DNA of 32,455 nucleotides. Source: Priapulus caudatus (taxonomy: Eukaryota > Priapulida > Priapulimorpha > Priapulimorphida > Priapulidae). Below, one piece after another: positions 9,576 through 32,455 of this stretch. The stretch covers positions 1 through 32,455 of the forward strand of contig NW_014578961.1 in NCBI RefSeq assembly GCF_000485595.1. Direction: 5' to 3'. The notes under the pieces are model-generated. The model had not been told where the DNA came from. It saw only the letters and a list, made by a program, of their open reading frames with translations, and did no database searches. A program made the translations under genes and the position numbers. How positions within the stretch are numbered: position 1 is the first letter of the stretch; each line of letters starts with the position of its first letter.

Positions 9576-10089
9576 GAGGGTGTAAATCCGGGGGGATGGG
9601 GGATCGCAATCCCCCTCGCTCTTGAAGAGCGGGGATGTCCTGCTACAAATAATCCCCCTGAGATTTTCAAAAAAAAGAAATAAAAAAAAAATAGCCAGTA
9701 TGTTGCAAAACATACAAAAACACGTTGAAATTGTTGAGAAGAATTGCAAAATCTTACTGTGTTTTAATAGCTGTATTATTACTATATATTATACCTAACT
9801 GTGTACTGCTTTCGGAAAAAGTCATTGAAAAGTTTTTTGAATCCTAACTGTAGGGTTGAGTCTAGGGTTGAGATAGTGTCATCAGAATGCAAGAATATTG
9901 CCCACAGTATGCCTCAGATTGCAGGAAAATGGCTTAAATATTTCAAAATTTTCTTGGGGGCATGCCCCCAGACCCCGCCTAGCACCTGGCATGAATACGG
10001 CACGCGGGCCTGCCTGCGGCAGCCAAGGTTAATCGCCCGCCGCTATTGCGATCATCCCCCCCACTCTTCGGTACGGATTTACGCCCCTG
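9576..10089. mobile_element. Candidate hAT-like MITE
   Basis: The left end GAGGGTGTAAATCC and the reverse complement of the right end, CAGGGGCGTAAATCC, form an inverted repeat, each followed within 30 bases by GGGGGGATG and GATCGCAAT. The flanks GTGGTGCT (9568-9575) and GTGGTGTG (10090-10097) agree at six of eight bases, compatible with a decayed 8-bp duplication, but both lie in GTG-rich sequence. The interior holds poly-A runs and the GGGGGCATGCCCCC palindrome (9956-9969). No ORF is supported. Confidence 0.45.
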
Positions 10090-10280
10090 GTGGTGTGTGT
10101 GCGCCTCCGCGAGTGTGTATTAGCTACTGTGCTTGTGTGTACATTTGAGGAAACAGCGCCTGGAAAAAAGTCGCCCTGGAAGTGGAAAAATGATGCCCTG
10201 GAAAATGAAAAAGTACCCCCCGAAATTTTGGGGGGGTTTGCAAAAAGAGCCCCGGAAAAAAAAAATTATTTCACTGGCTG

Positions 10281-10382
10281 GTATATACACTATGTATGTA
10301 TATACACTATGTATGTATATACACTATGTATGTATATACACTATGTATGTATATACACTATGTATGTATACACACTATGTAT
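10281..10382 (+). repeat. 17-bp tandem repeat, six units
   Basis: The unit GTATATACACTATGTAT is repeated six times, with one variant in the last unit. The same words occur at 8821-8880, so this simple sequence borders both sides of the 8.9-10.3 kb segment. Open frames through it (Tyr/Met/Val/Cys-rich) are artefacts. Confidence 0.9.
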
Positions 10383-10520
10383 ATAAGTGTAAACATGCAG
10401 CGGCGTGCGTGCAGTGTACATGTGTGTTGCAGAGGAGCATTTGAACGGCATTACAGGAAATTGTCGCAGTAATAGGCAAAAGAGAGTAGAGAAAAGAGAC
10501 TGGTAGTAAATACATTTTCG
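10383..10520 (+). repeat. Dispersed repeat family R2, copy B (left part)
   Basis: This matches 1980-2105 up to TAGTAAATACATTTTCG, where the LTR retrotransposon begins. The remainder of the copy resumes at 15376. Confidence 0.75.
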
Positions 10521-11040
10521 TGTTGGTGACAACTCCTGCCGCTACGCGGTTACGGTTACCAGCTAGTTGCTAAGGGATGTGACGCGCGCGCTCTTTTCGC
10601 CATTGTGGCTTACCGTTGAAGACGCGAATTTTAATGTGCTTTTAAAACCCTAAAGAACCCAGCGTGGTAAGGCATTTGTGTTTATAAATAATTATTAATG
10701 TCTTTCACAAACAGCATAGCACACACGGTAAATAGTAAATGTGCTCTTTGAATTTGTTTCAGATTAACCGTTCGTTAAGATACGTTTGTTAAGATACGTT
10801 CGTTCGTTAAGATACGTTCGTTCTTTAAGATACGTTTGTTCGTTAAGATACGTTTGTTCGTTAAGATACGTTCGTTCGTTAAGATACGTTCGTTCGTTAC
10901 GTTACATAATACAACATAGGCATAAAATAAGAGAATAAAGAAGAGCGTGTGTGATCCGCTGGAGCTTGATATGAAGAAAAAATAAATAAACCATTTAGAT
11001 ATAAAAGAAACAAAGAAGTTAATGTAGTCATTCCGCTACA
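10521..11040 (+). repeat. 5' LTR of the BEL/Pao element
   Basis: This 520-bp LTR lacks about 35 bases after GCTACGCGGTTACG and about 85 bases after ATTAATGTCTTTC that are present in the 3' LTR. It has seven AAGATAC-containing GTTCGTTAAGATAC-type units (10770-10900), against four in the 3' LTR. AATAAA polyadenylation-type signals occur near 10934 and 10980. Confidence 0.9.
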
Positions 11041-12100
11041 TTAAAGTTAATCACGTGGCTGGACTTTGTGATGTCGTGGAGATAACAACAACAACAACAA
11101 CAACGACCAGAGATGCCGTGTGACGAGGATCAGGCTGCAGTTGCTGAAGCTGAGACAACTGACCTCAAGAAGAAACGAGGAAAGGCTAAGGGGTGCTGCT
11201 ACACAGACTTATAATATCAGGGAACTACTCTGATGCCGAACAATGACAATGTGCCTCATGTGCAAGACCTTCAGGTTGACTTTGAAGTGTCCGTGCAAAC
11301 CTTTTATGGCTGCTCACGCATCTACCACCAGGGGCAAACCGATCAAGCTGAATATTGCCGAATCGAATAAATATCGAGAGAAGTTCCTGCGCGATTCCAA
11401 CAGTTTTTGTAGATACTGTCACACACTTGAGATTGCTGAATGTATTGTATGAGGAGGCTAAGGAGGTTGAGGAACCAGAAACTACCTTGCTTAAACCTGA
11501 CACCAATGCTTGGCCAAGATAATGCCCTGACTACACCCGATAGTAATAGGACGACGAGGCGAGTATGAGCATGACTCGGTGAAGGTACTGGAGAGACAAA
11601 TTGCAGACTAGAGAGTGAGAAGTTAAAGCAGCCAAAGAACATACGAGCTACTGCTCCGTAAACAAAAGCCGGAGAATGGAACTAGCAGCCGCTTCATATG
11701 GCGAAAGGATAACCACAGATCAACGTGTACAGTATCAGAAACAACGCTGAGAATGATGAAATTGGAGATAGAGACGAAGTGTCGAACAAGAAGTCCGGGT
11801 TTCTAGTTCAAGCCGTCTAGGGTCGACCAACTGTTTGAAAGGTTTTCGTGCGTGGCATGAACTAAAAGCGAAGCTGTACTATATTCCTTCGTGCTGGACA
11901 AGAACATTCTTGAGGAAGAAGTTAGATGTCAAATCTCATGAACCAGTCACAGTTGAAAGAAATCCAGAAGAGCTGAACAGCTAATTATAGTCTACATGCA
12001 GAGAAAGCTGGGACGCTGACCCTACGAACCTACACAACTAGAGAAGCTCTCTCCCACATGTGTCAAGCGAATGGAATGCTTAAGGGGAGAGTTTGACTAT
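11041..12100 (+). pseudogene. Decayed gag-like region
   Basis: Internal sequence follows the 5' LTR and contains an (AAC)n run at 11085-11103. From ATG at 11113 a 33-codon frame reads acidic residues and then LKKKRGKAK before a stop at 11212. The position and basic RG-K motif are compatible with the start of a BEL/Pao gag, but the rest is broken in all three frames. No zinc knuckle or protease DSG/DTG motif is supportable. The assignment rests mainly on position. Confidence 0.35.
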
Positions 12101-13418
12101 AGGTTCTAGGTTATTTTCAGCTAATTTTTAGGTTGATTAAATTACGCTGAACATAAAAAGTTTCATGGTTAATCACCATTAGAGATATTTTTTTTAAATG
12201 TTTTAAAATTTAACGACTACAGTTTGATTACAACGAGGTGGCTGCCGACTCAAGCGCACGATTGATAAGTTGCGCAACAACCACTTTCCACCAGGGCTAC
12301 AGGACCGAGGGTGTTTCTTATTTATTAATTTAAAAGCAAAAAGATTGTAATATCTTAGGCCAAACAAAAAAATACCTTTGGTTCGGGTCACATGGATTGT
12401 GAAAATTAGGGTCGGCGTAGTAGGCATAACATTTTTTTTTTTTTTTTTTTTTCTGCAAAAACATGGATGGGTAGGCAGGAATATAAATTTTTTTTCCACA
12501 AGTTAAATATAGGGTATACAGCTTGAAATGCAGGAGCCACGAGATGCAAATGACTTGCAGTTGCATGTACCATTGCTGCAAGTCATGACATTGTTTTCAA
12601 AATGTGAACACCAGTCGTTTACTGGTGTCGTGTACTGGTATTCGTTGCCGTGTACTGGAAGTAGTGTTAGGAATCGCTCCAAAAACGGAGCTCGATTAAT
12701 GTCTTTAAACAAGCGAGTACCGAAGTGTAAACGGCTCTGCGGCCGCGTATAGCAGATAGCAAGCGTATACTATATAGTACGCGATCGATCGCGTACATCA
12801 AAGCCGGCCGCCTGCGCCTACGACCTTCAGGCATGTTTATGAAGTAGCCGCGCCCGTGCCCCAGGCTCTATACGACTGTTTTCACGTTTTAGGATTCTAG
12901 GAAACGTAGGCAGGAACTGTTCTCACTTCACGCCAACGAAGTTCTTTATAAATATTTTGGAACTCTCCTTAGGTAAATAAAATGACAAGAGTCGGAATAT
13001 TTGAATATGTATGATCGGCCAGGCGATATCTTTGAATTTTATTTTTTCTTGAAACCCTCTAAAAGTGACCGGCAGTCGCACATTTTATCACTCCGAAATG
13101 TGAAGTCGGGCGGGACCCCGAACCAAAGGTAATCTTTTAGGTCGGCCTTATAAAGGACATATAGCTTTCACTTATAATATGGATAAATTTGCCCTAAAAT
13201 GAATATCGTCGGTTAAATAGCATTTAGGTATAAATATTAATATTGCTACTTTTTGTGATTAGCCCTCGGTCTGTAACGTGCAAAATAAATTGTCAAATAC
13301 GGCAACTTTTTCGTGGTGGCAGCACGGTCGCGGGTGTCATAGGCGCCGTTCAAATTCGTACGTTGAAATGTTGAATTAATTTATAACATTAAATTAGGTA
13401 TCTTGGTAACAAATACGT
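12101..13418. other. Unassigned interior of the LTR element
   Basis: No protein domain is recognisable where protease, reverse transcriptase and RNase H would be expected. The stretch contains a 21-base poly-T run (12432-12452), repeated GTGTACTGG words (12620-12660) and a perfect 20-bp palindrome centred on CGATCGATCG (12777-12796). It is either replaced/deleted internal sequence or one or more nested insertions whose borders I could not define. Confidence 0.45.
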
Positions 13419-13454
13419 GTGGGGGTATTAGACATTTGTTATACAGTAAGTACA

Positions 13455-14666
13455 GTTGTATGCAGTAAAATCCTAGAGGCTACTGTCCCTTTAAGAGTCG
13501 GTGGCCGCCTGTCGAATGCACCACTTCCTGAATCAGCCAAACATCCTGCCATTCTGCCTCCAGATCATCACGTGACTAAGCTGATCATCGAACATTTCCA
13601 CAAGATAACTGGTCATGCTGGTGCCGAGAGTCTTAGCGGAAATTAGACAAAACTACTGGATCATAAAGGGCCGAGTGTCGGTGAAACGAGCCGTTGAAAC
13701 TGCATCCCCTGCAAGAAGAGGAAGCAACCACCTAGTGTGCAATACATGGCAGACCTACCCAGAGATAGAGTCACCCCAAATCAGCCACCATTCACCGAAG
13801 TGGGTGTTGACTATTTCGGCCCACTCATGGTAAAGAGAGCTAGGAAAACCGAGGTGAAGAGATATGGGTGCCTATTCACGTGCCTGGCCCTAGCCACTCG
13901 ATCAGTGCACCTTGAGGTTGCTTGCAGCCTTGACACTGATTCGTTCATTAACGCACTACAACGATTTATTGCACGACGAGGGAACCCAAAGACCATCAGA
14001 TCCGATAATGGAACCAACTTCGTTGGGGCTAAGCGGGAGTTACATGAAGCCATAAAGGAGTGGAATCAGCAGAAGATAGCCGACTACCTACTACAACAAG
14101 ACGTACAGTGTATATTCAACCCACCAGCAGCCTCCCATATGGGTGGAGTATGGGAAAGGCAAATCCGAACCGTCCGAGCTGTCTTCTCAGGCATCGTCAG
14201 CCAGCAAACCATCGACGACGAGAGACTATCAACTTTATTCTGCATAGTTGAAGGTATTGTCAATGGTAGACCACTAACGAAGCTCTCAGACGACCCTAAC
14301 GACCTGGCACCTTTAACACCGAACCACCTGCTGCTGCTGAGATCGGGGCCAGACTTGCCACCCGAAAAAGTTTGCCCAGCAGGACACTTATAGACAGAGA
14401 TGGCGCCAAGTCCAGTACTGAGCGGACGTATTTTGGACCAGGTAGATTAAGGAGTATCTGCCCACCCTACAGAAGAGGCAGAAGTGGCTGAAGCACGAGA
14501 GGAACTTCCAGAATGGGGACTACTCCACGTTACCAGTGGCCTCTGGGGCTTATCACCCAGACTTACCCATCCGGTGATGGATTGGTCAGGTCTGTTCAAG
14601 TCAAGACACAGAATGGACTATACACGAGACCTGTGCACAAGCTGTGCCTACTTGAAGCGGAGCTAG
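13455..14666 (+). pseudogene. BEL/Pao integrase and C-terminal region, frameshifted
   Basis: The first frame (ending at a stop in 13644-13646) has LRVGGRL and LPESAKHPAILP, then HHVTKLIIEHFH, the histidine half of an integrase zinc-binding domain. The cysteine half (CIPCK) is in another frame near 13700. The frame from 13737 to 14393 is the catalytic core. It has Asp in VGVDYFGPL, Asp in IRSDNGTNF and Glu in GGVWERQIRTVRAV, the three residues expected of a DDE integrase. The C-terminal domain typical of BEL/Pao integrases continues in pieces over 14395-14666 (KEYLPTLQKRQKW, ERNFQNGDY) with stops and frameshifts. It is recognisable but not intact; no function is expected. Confidence 0.85.
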
Positions 14667-14788
14667 TGTGATTTAAGCGACATAGACTAAGAGGATGACC
14701 TTAGCTGTGCCCATGGACTGTATAAACGAGTTGCTGTTGTCACCATTTAGTTAGGAAATGAGTGCTGATAGCCTCATCGGGGCCGGGA

Positions 14789-15375
14789 TGTTGGTGACAA
14801 CTCCTGCCGCTACGCGGTTACGCGGTGCACTACTTTATGCAGCAGCGCATTGATACCAGCTAGTTGCTAAGGGATGTGACGCGCGCGCTCTTTTCGCCAT
14901 TGTGGCTTACCGTTGAAGACGCGAATTTTAATGTGCTTCTAAAACCCTAAAGAACCCAGCGTGGTAAGGGATTTGTGTTTATAAATAATTATTAATGTCT
15001 TTCTAAATTAATAGTAGCAGATTCGGCTGTGATTGCCGTATGTGTATTTGAATGGTATTTACCAGAAAGTTTGTTGTCCATAGCGAGCTACACAAACAGC
15101 ATGGCACACACGGTAAATAGTAAATGTGCCCTTTGAATTTGTTTCAGATTAACCGTTCGTTAAGATACGTTCGTTTGTTAAGATACGTTCGTTTGTTAAG
15201 ATACGTTTGTTCGTTAAGATACGTTCGTTCGTTACGTTACATAAGACAACATAGGCAGAAAATAAGAGAATAAAGAAGAACGTGTGTGATCCGCTGGAGC
15301 TTGATATGAAGAAAAAATAAATAAACCATTTAGATATAAAAGAAACAAAGAAGTTAATGCAGTCATTCCGCTACA
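14789..15375 (+). repeat. 3' LTR of the BEL/Pao element
   Basis: This 587-bp LTR is preceded by a G/A-rich CGGGGCCGGGA that may act as the polypurine tract. It retains two blocks missing from the 5' LTR (about 14822-14856 and 15003-15092) and has four AAGATAC units. Elsewhere the two LTRs are nearly identical, with a handful of substitutions. Confidence 0.9.
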
Positions 15376-15420
15376 TTTAGCATTATTTTTCTTTATTGAG
15401 ATGCTCCAAGTGCCTGTGGC
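15376..15420 (+). repeat. Dispersed repeat family R2, copy B (right part)
   Basis: TTTAGCATTATTTTTCTTTA through GCTCCAAGTGCCTGTG matches 2115-2156. It continues the R2 copy interrupted by the LTR element. Confidence 0.8.
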
Positions 15421-16039
15421 ATAGACAGCAAGTCACATGAAGCCGCTGTGTCAATATTACTCTACATAGATGCGCGGGACGCTTTTGTCGATGTAAACAT
15501 CAGAACGCAGCATTCTTACAAGGAAGCTTATGTGTTGTATCTATCTGATCAAAATGTTTTTATTCACAAAATGCTTGTATAGAACATTACTTTGATTAAA
15601 TAAATTGTGGATTTTAATGGTATAGGTAGCTTTAATTGTCAAGAAAGCTTTTTTGACAGATTTCGAATTGTGCACGCCTAGAGATCTATTTGGAATTTAC
15701 TATATCCGTTGTTATGTTGCAGATATCACCATTCCATTGGTAAATCATTAGATTTGTTCTTTTTCCAAGGCAGGGTCCTGGAATTACCCCCTTAATGTAC
15801 CTTGACCTCACCATACTAGGCTATATTGCTAGAGCAAGGTTGTGGCTGAGGGAGTGTTTACTGCATTAATATTTTAACCTTGAATCACCTCAATGTAAAC
15901 ACCTAATACTTAGATGTAGTTGTAGCCACAGTGTTATGAAGCAGATAGTGTAATTTGTTACAAAGTTCTTATTTTATCTATAGAAATGGTAAGATAGCTG
16001 AAAAACTACTTGTAGTAGCATGAACACATATTATCGCAC
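15421..16039. other. Unassigned region upstream of the first recognised ATP13A1 exon
   Basis: The N-terminal ATP13A1 exons would be expected in or before this stretch, but no hydrophobic exon with matching splice sites was found. An ORF without an ATG start at 15427-15579 has no recognisable motif. Confidence 0.4.
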
Positions 16040-16224
16040 GAAGGGTCGTTGTCGTATAGGGTACTACATATATGTACCCGAGGTAACTATCTGATGGTTA
16101 CTTAGGGTTAGGGTTAGGGAGTAGGCGTAGGCGACTCCCTAGACTAGCATTATATTACATTTATGTATACATATATGTACCTCGGGTACATATATGTAGT
16201 ACCCTATACGACAACGACCCCTTC
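16040..16224. mobile_element. MITE with 45-bp terminal inverted repeats and internal TTAGGG repeats
   Basis: The left end GAAGGGTCGTTGTCGTATAG continues through GGGTACTACATATATGTACC and CGAGGTA (16040-16085). The right end is its near-exact reverse complement (about 16177-16224), with one extra G. The interior carries TTAGGG-TTAGGG-TTAGGG at 16102-16119, then GGCGACTCCCT. No ORF is present. This is the second inverted-repeat element in the window with internal telomere-like units. Confidence 0.8.
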
Positions 16225-16589
16225 AGCCATATTATCTGCCATTGGAAGCATGATTGCAGATTGAACAGAATGCAGATCATGGGTAGTGCAGTAATTCTCA
16301 TTGATGGTATGAATGCATTTGGTTTCCTTGTGGATGTTTGCAGATTGTGTTTAATGTTCTGCAAGAACTGTGAAATATAACACATCAGAACAAGAAGTTA
16401 CAAGTTTCAAAGTAGTAGTAGTCATAGTGGTAGTGGTTGTCATCATCATCGTTGTCATAATGTGTGAATTCTGGCTTAGATTGGATTTACTTCTTATAGT
16501 AGTGGTGTTCAGTAGTATCTACTCCCTATCTGCATTTAATCATGTAGGTACCTACTTATTTTATTTTTATTTTTTAATTTAATTTTCAG

Positions 16590-31475
<14,886 letters not shown>

Positions 31476-31811
31476 GTAAGTGCAACAACTGTGCCAGCAA
31501 TGGCCCTTTTTACCTTTGCCATCAGCAAACACACAGTCTTGTTTCGGAAGGACCAAGCTTGATCAGTGTTGCTGAATCGTAGTGGTTTGTGAAGTTGGAC
31601 TACGTTGTATCCAGTTAGCATATATAACTATATTTAATCTGTTGTGGCTGCCACAATCTGATTGGTTCTTGAATTCATATGTATTTGTTTCAATTTCCAA
31701 ATGTATTATGTATGTGACTTTGGTTACGATGTAAAGTGGCTCAATTTTGTTAATATATATTCATCATGGCAAGAGCATATAAAGAAGGAGAGCATACAAC
31801 GGTAAAATGCT

Positions 31812-32455
31812 GAAACCATGTTGCAGTATTAGTCGAATTAATAAACTTTCCCCATGCTATTTTGACGATTCTTTGCAGTATTATTGATCAGCTGTCCTAC
31901 CTTGTTCATATAAAACAAACCGCATGTCCCTACAATGCCCATACGCTGAGATAATGAGTGGTGAAAATCTGGTATTTTCGCCGAAAACTGACTCGAGATC
32001 AGTCGGTTACTGTGACTGTCTCTCGAAGTGTTATAACTTCAGTAAACCTCGCGTGTTTCCGTCAATGATTGACAAATGGAATGAAAGACGTCTGTTATTG
32101 ATTGCCATAGTGATGACCCCCACCTGTGCCCACCTCACGCCCACCTCACGCTGGATGTATAGTAAACTCTGGTAGTATGACGTGAGTCAGCGCCACTATG
32201 ACGCTACACAGCGGCGACCGGAAGCAACACACTGGCCACACTTTGAGAGAGGGTCGCAGTATTGACTAATGTCTAGTCGGTGTTCAGCGAAAATACCAGA
32301 TTTTCACCGCTCATTATCTCAGCGTATGTGCATCGTAGGGACAATCGCTGTTTTATATGAACAAGGTAGGACTGCTGATCAATAATACTGCAAAGAATCG
32401 TCAAAATAACACGGGGGAAAGTTTATTAATTCGACTAATACTGCAACATGGTTTC
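31812..32455. mobile_element. Element with about 175-bp terminal inverted repeats, cut by window edge
   Basis: 31812 onward (GAAACCATGTTGCAGTATTA) is repeated in inverted orientation from 32455 back to about 32283, with high identity through GTGAAAATCTGGTATTTTCG. The left repeat is about 31812-31984 and the spacer about 300 bases. The ends may extend further because the right copy runs off the window, so the target duplication cannot be read. No transposase is visible. It lies in the intron after exon r, or beyond. Confidence 0.85.

Larger units (their letters stand above)
10521..15375 (+). mobile_element. BEL/Pao-type LTR retrotransposon, degenerate
   Basis: Two direct LTRs (10521-11040 and 14789-15375) start TGTTGGTGACAACTCC and end ATTCCGCTACA, with the canonical TG...CA termini. 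Between them are a decayed gag start, an unassigned segment and a frameshifted integrase region in + orientation. The element is about 4.9 kb; autonomous BEL/Pao elements are usually longer, and no protease, reverse transcriptase or RNase H was recognised. It interrupts repeat R2. Flanking TTTCG (left) and TTTAG (right) are only near-identical, so the expected 5-bp target duplication is not clean. The family call rests on the integrase sequence. Confidence 0.85.

Noticed and set aside
10090-10444. Open frames rich in YTMYVYTLCM-type repeats
   Set aside because: They arise from the 17-bp tandem repeat (17 is not a multiple of 3, so all frames are open).
15427-15582. Open stretch of about 51 codons considered as an upstream ATP13A1 exon
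   Set aside because: No similarity to the P5A N-terminus, no hydrophobic helix and no fitting donor.
16370-16582. Val/Ile-rich frame just upstream of exon a, considered as a membrane helix
   Set aside because: It derives from a GTA/GTC/ATC-type simple repeat in the intron, and is followed by the polypyrimidine tract and acceptor of exon a.

Overview
This window is eukaryotic and almost certainly from an invertebrate metazoan. It holds one spliced, highly conserved gene with short GT-AG (and two GC-AG) introns, interstitial TTAGGG-type repeats, a BEL/Pao LTR retrotransposon, a LINE fragment and many small inverted-repeat DNA transposons. A marine invertebrate such as a sponge would fit the compact gene and repeat density, but the sequence does not prove a taxon. 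There is no bacterial-style operon, CRISPR array or rRNA gene.

Left part (1-10520): no supportable protein-coding gene, but a dense nest of repeats. A foldback element (376-1599) with a TA target duplication sits inside one copy of a dispersed repeat whose uninterrupted copy lies at 3655-3965. A small MITE (2204-2343) carries telomere-like repeats. About 4 kb (3966-8003) is organised as one large imperfect inverted repeat, with an 86-bp tandem repeat and a GTGC-rich array in its centre. It is followed by a non-autonomous hAT element with a perfect 8-bp target duplication (8032-8812) and a second, weaker hAT-like candidate (9576-10089).

Middle part (10521-15375): a BEL/Pao-type LTR retrotransposon with LTRs of 520 and 587 bp. 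Its gag is decayed and protease, reverse transcriptase and RNase H are not recognisable. The integrase region is broken by frameshifts but keeps its D, D and E residues. The element is inserted in a repeat whose uninterrupted relative is at 1969-2156.

Right part (16590-31475): eighteen consecutive coding exons of a P5A-type P-type ATPase, the metazoan ATP13A1 / yeast Spf1 family, an endoplasmic reticulum transmembrane-helix dislocase. The exons join in frame over 864 codons and carry TGES, PPELPIE, DKTGT, KGAPE, TGDNP and GDGTND motifs. The N-terminal exons were not found and the C-terminal membrane exons lie beyond the right edge. The introns hold PIF/Harbinger-like MITEs, a 91-bp tandem repeat, a 260-bp CT microsatellite next to a splice acceptor, a 26-bp minisatellite next to another acceptor, and an antisense LINE 3' fragment. 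The window ends inside the second terminal inverted repeat of another element (31812-32455).
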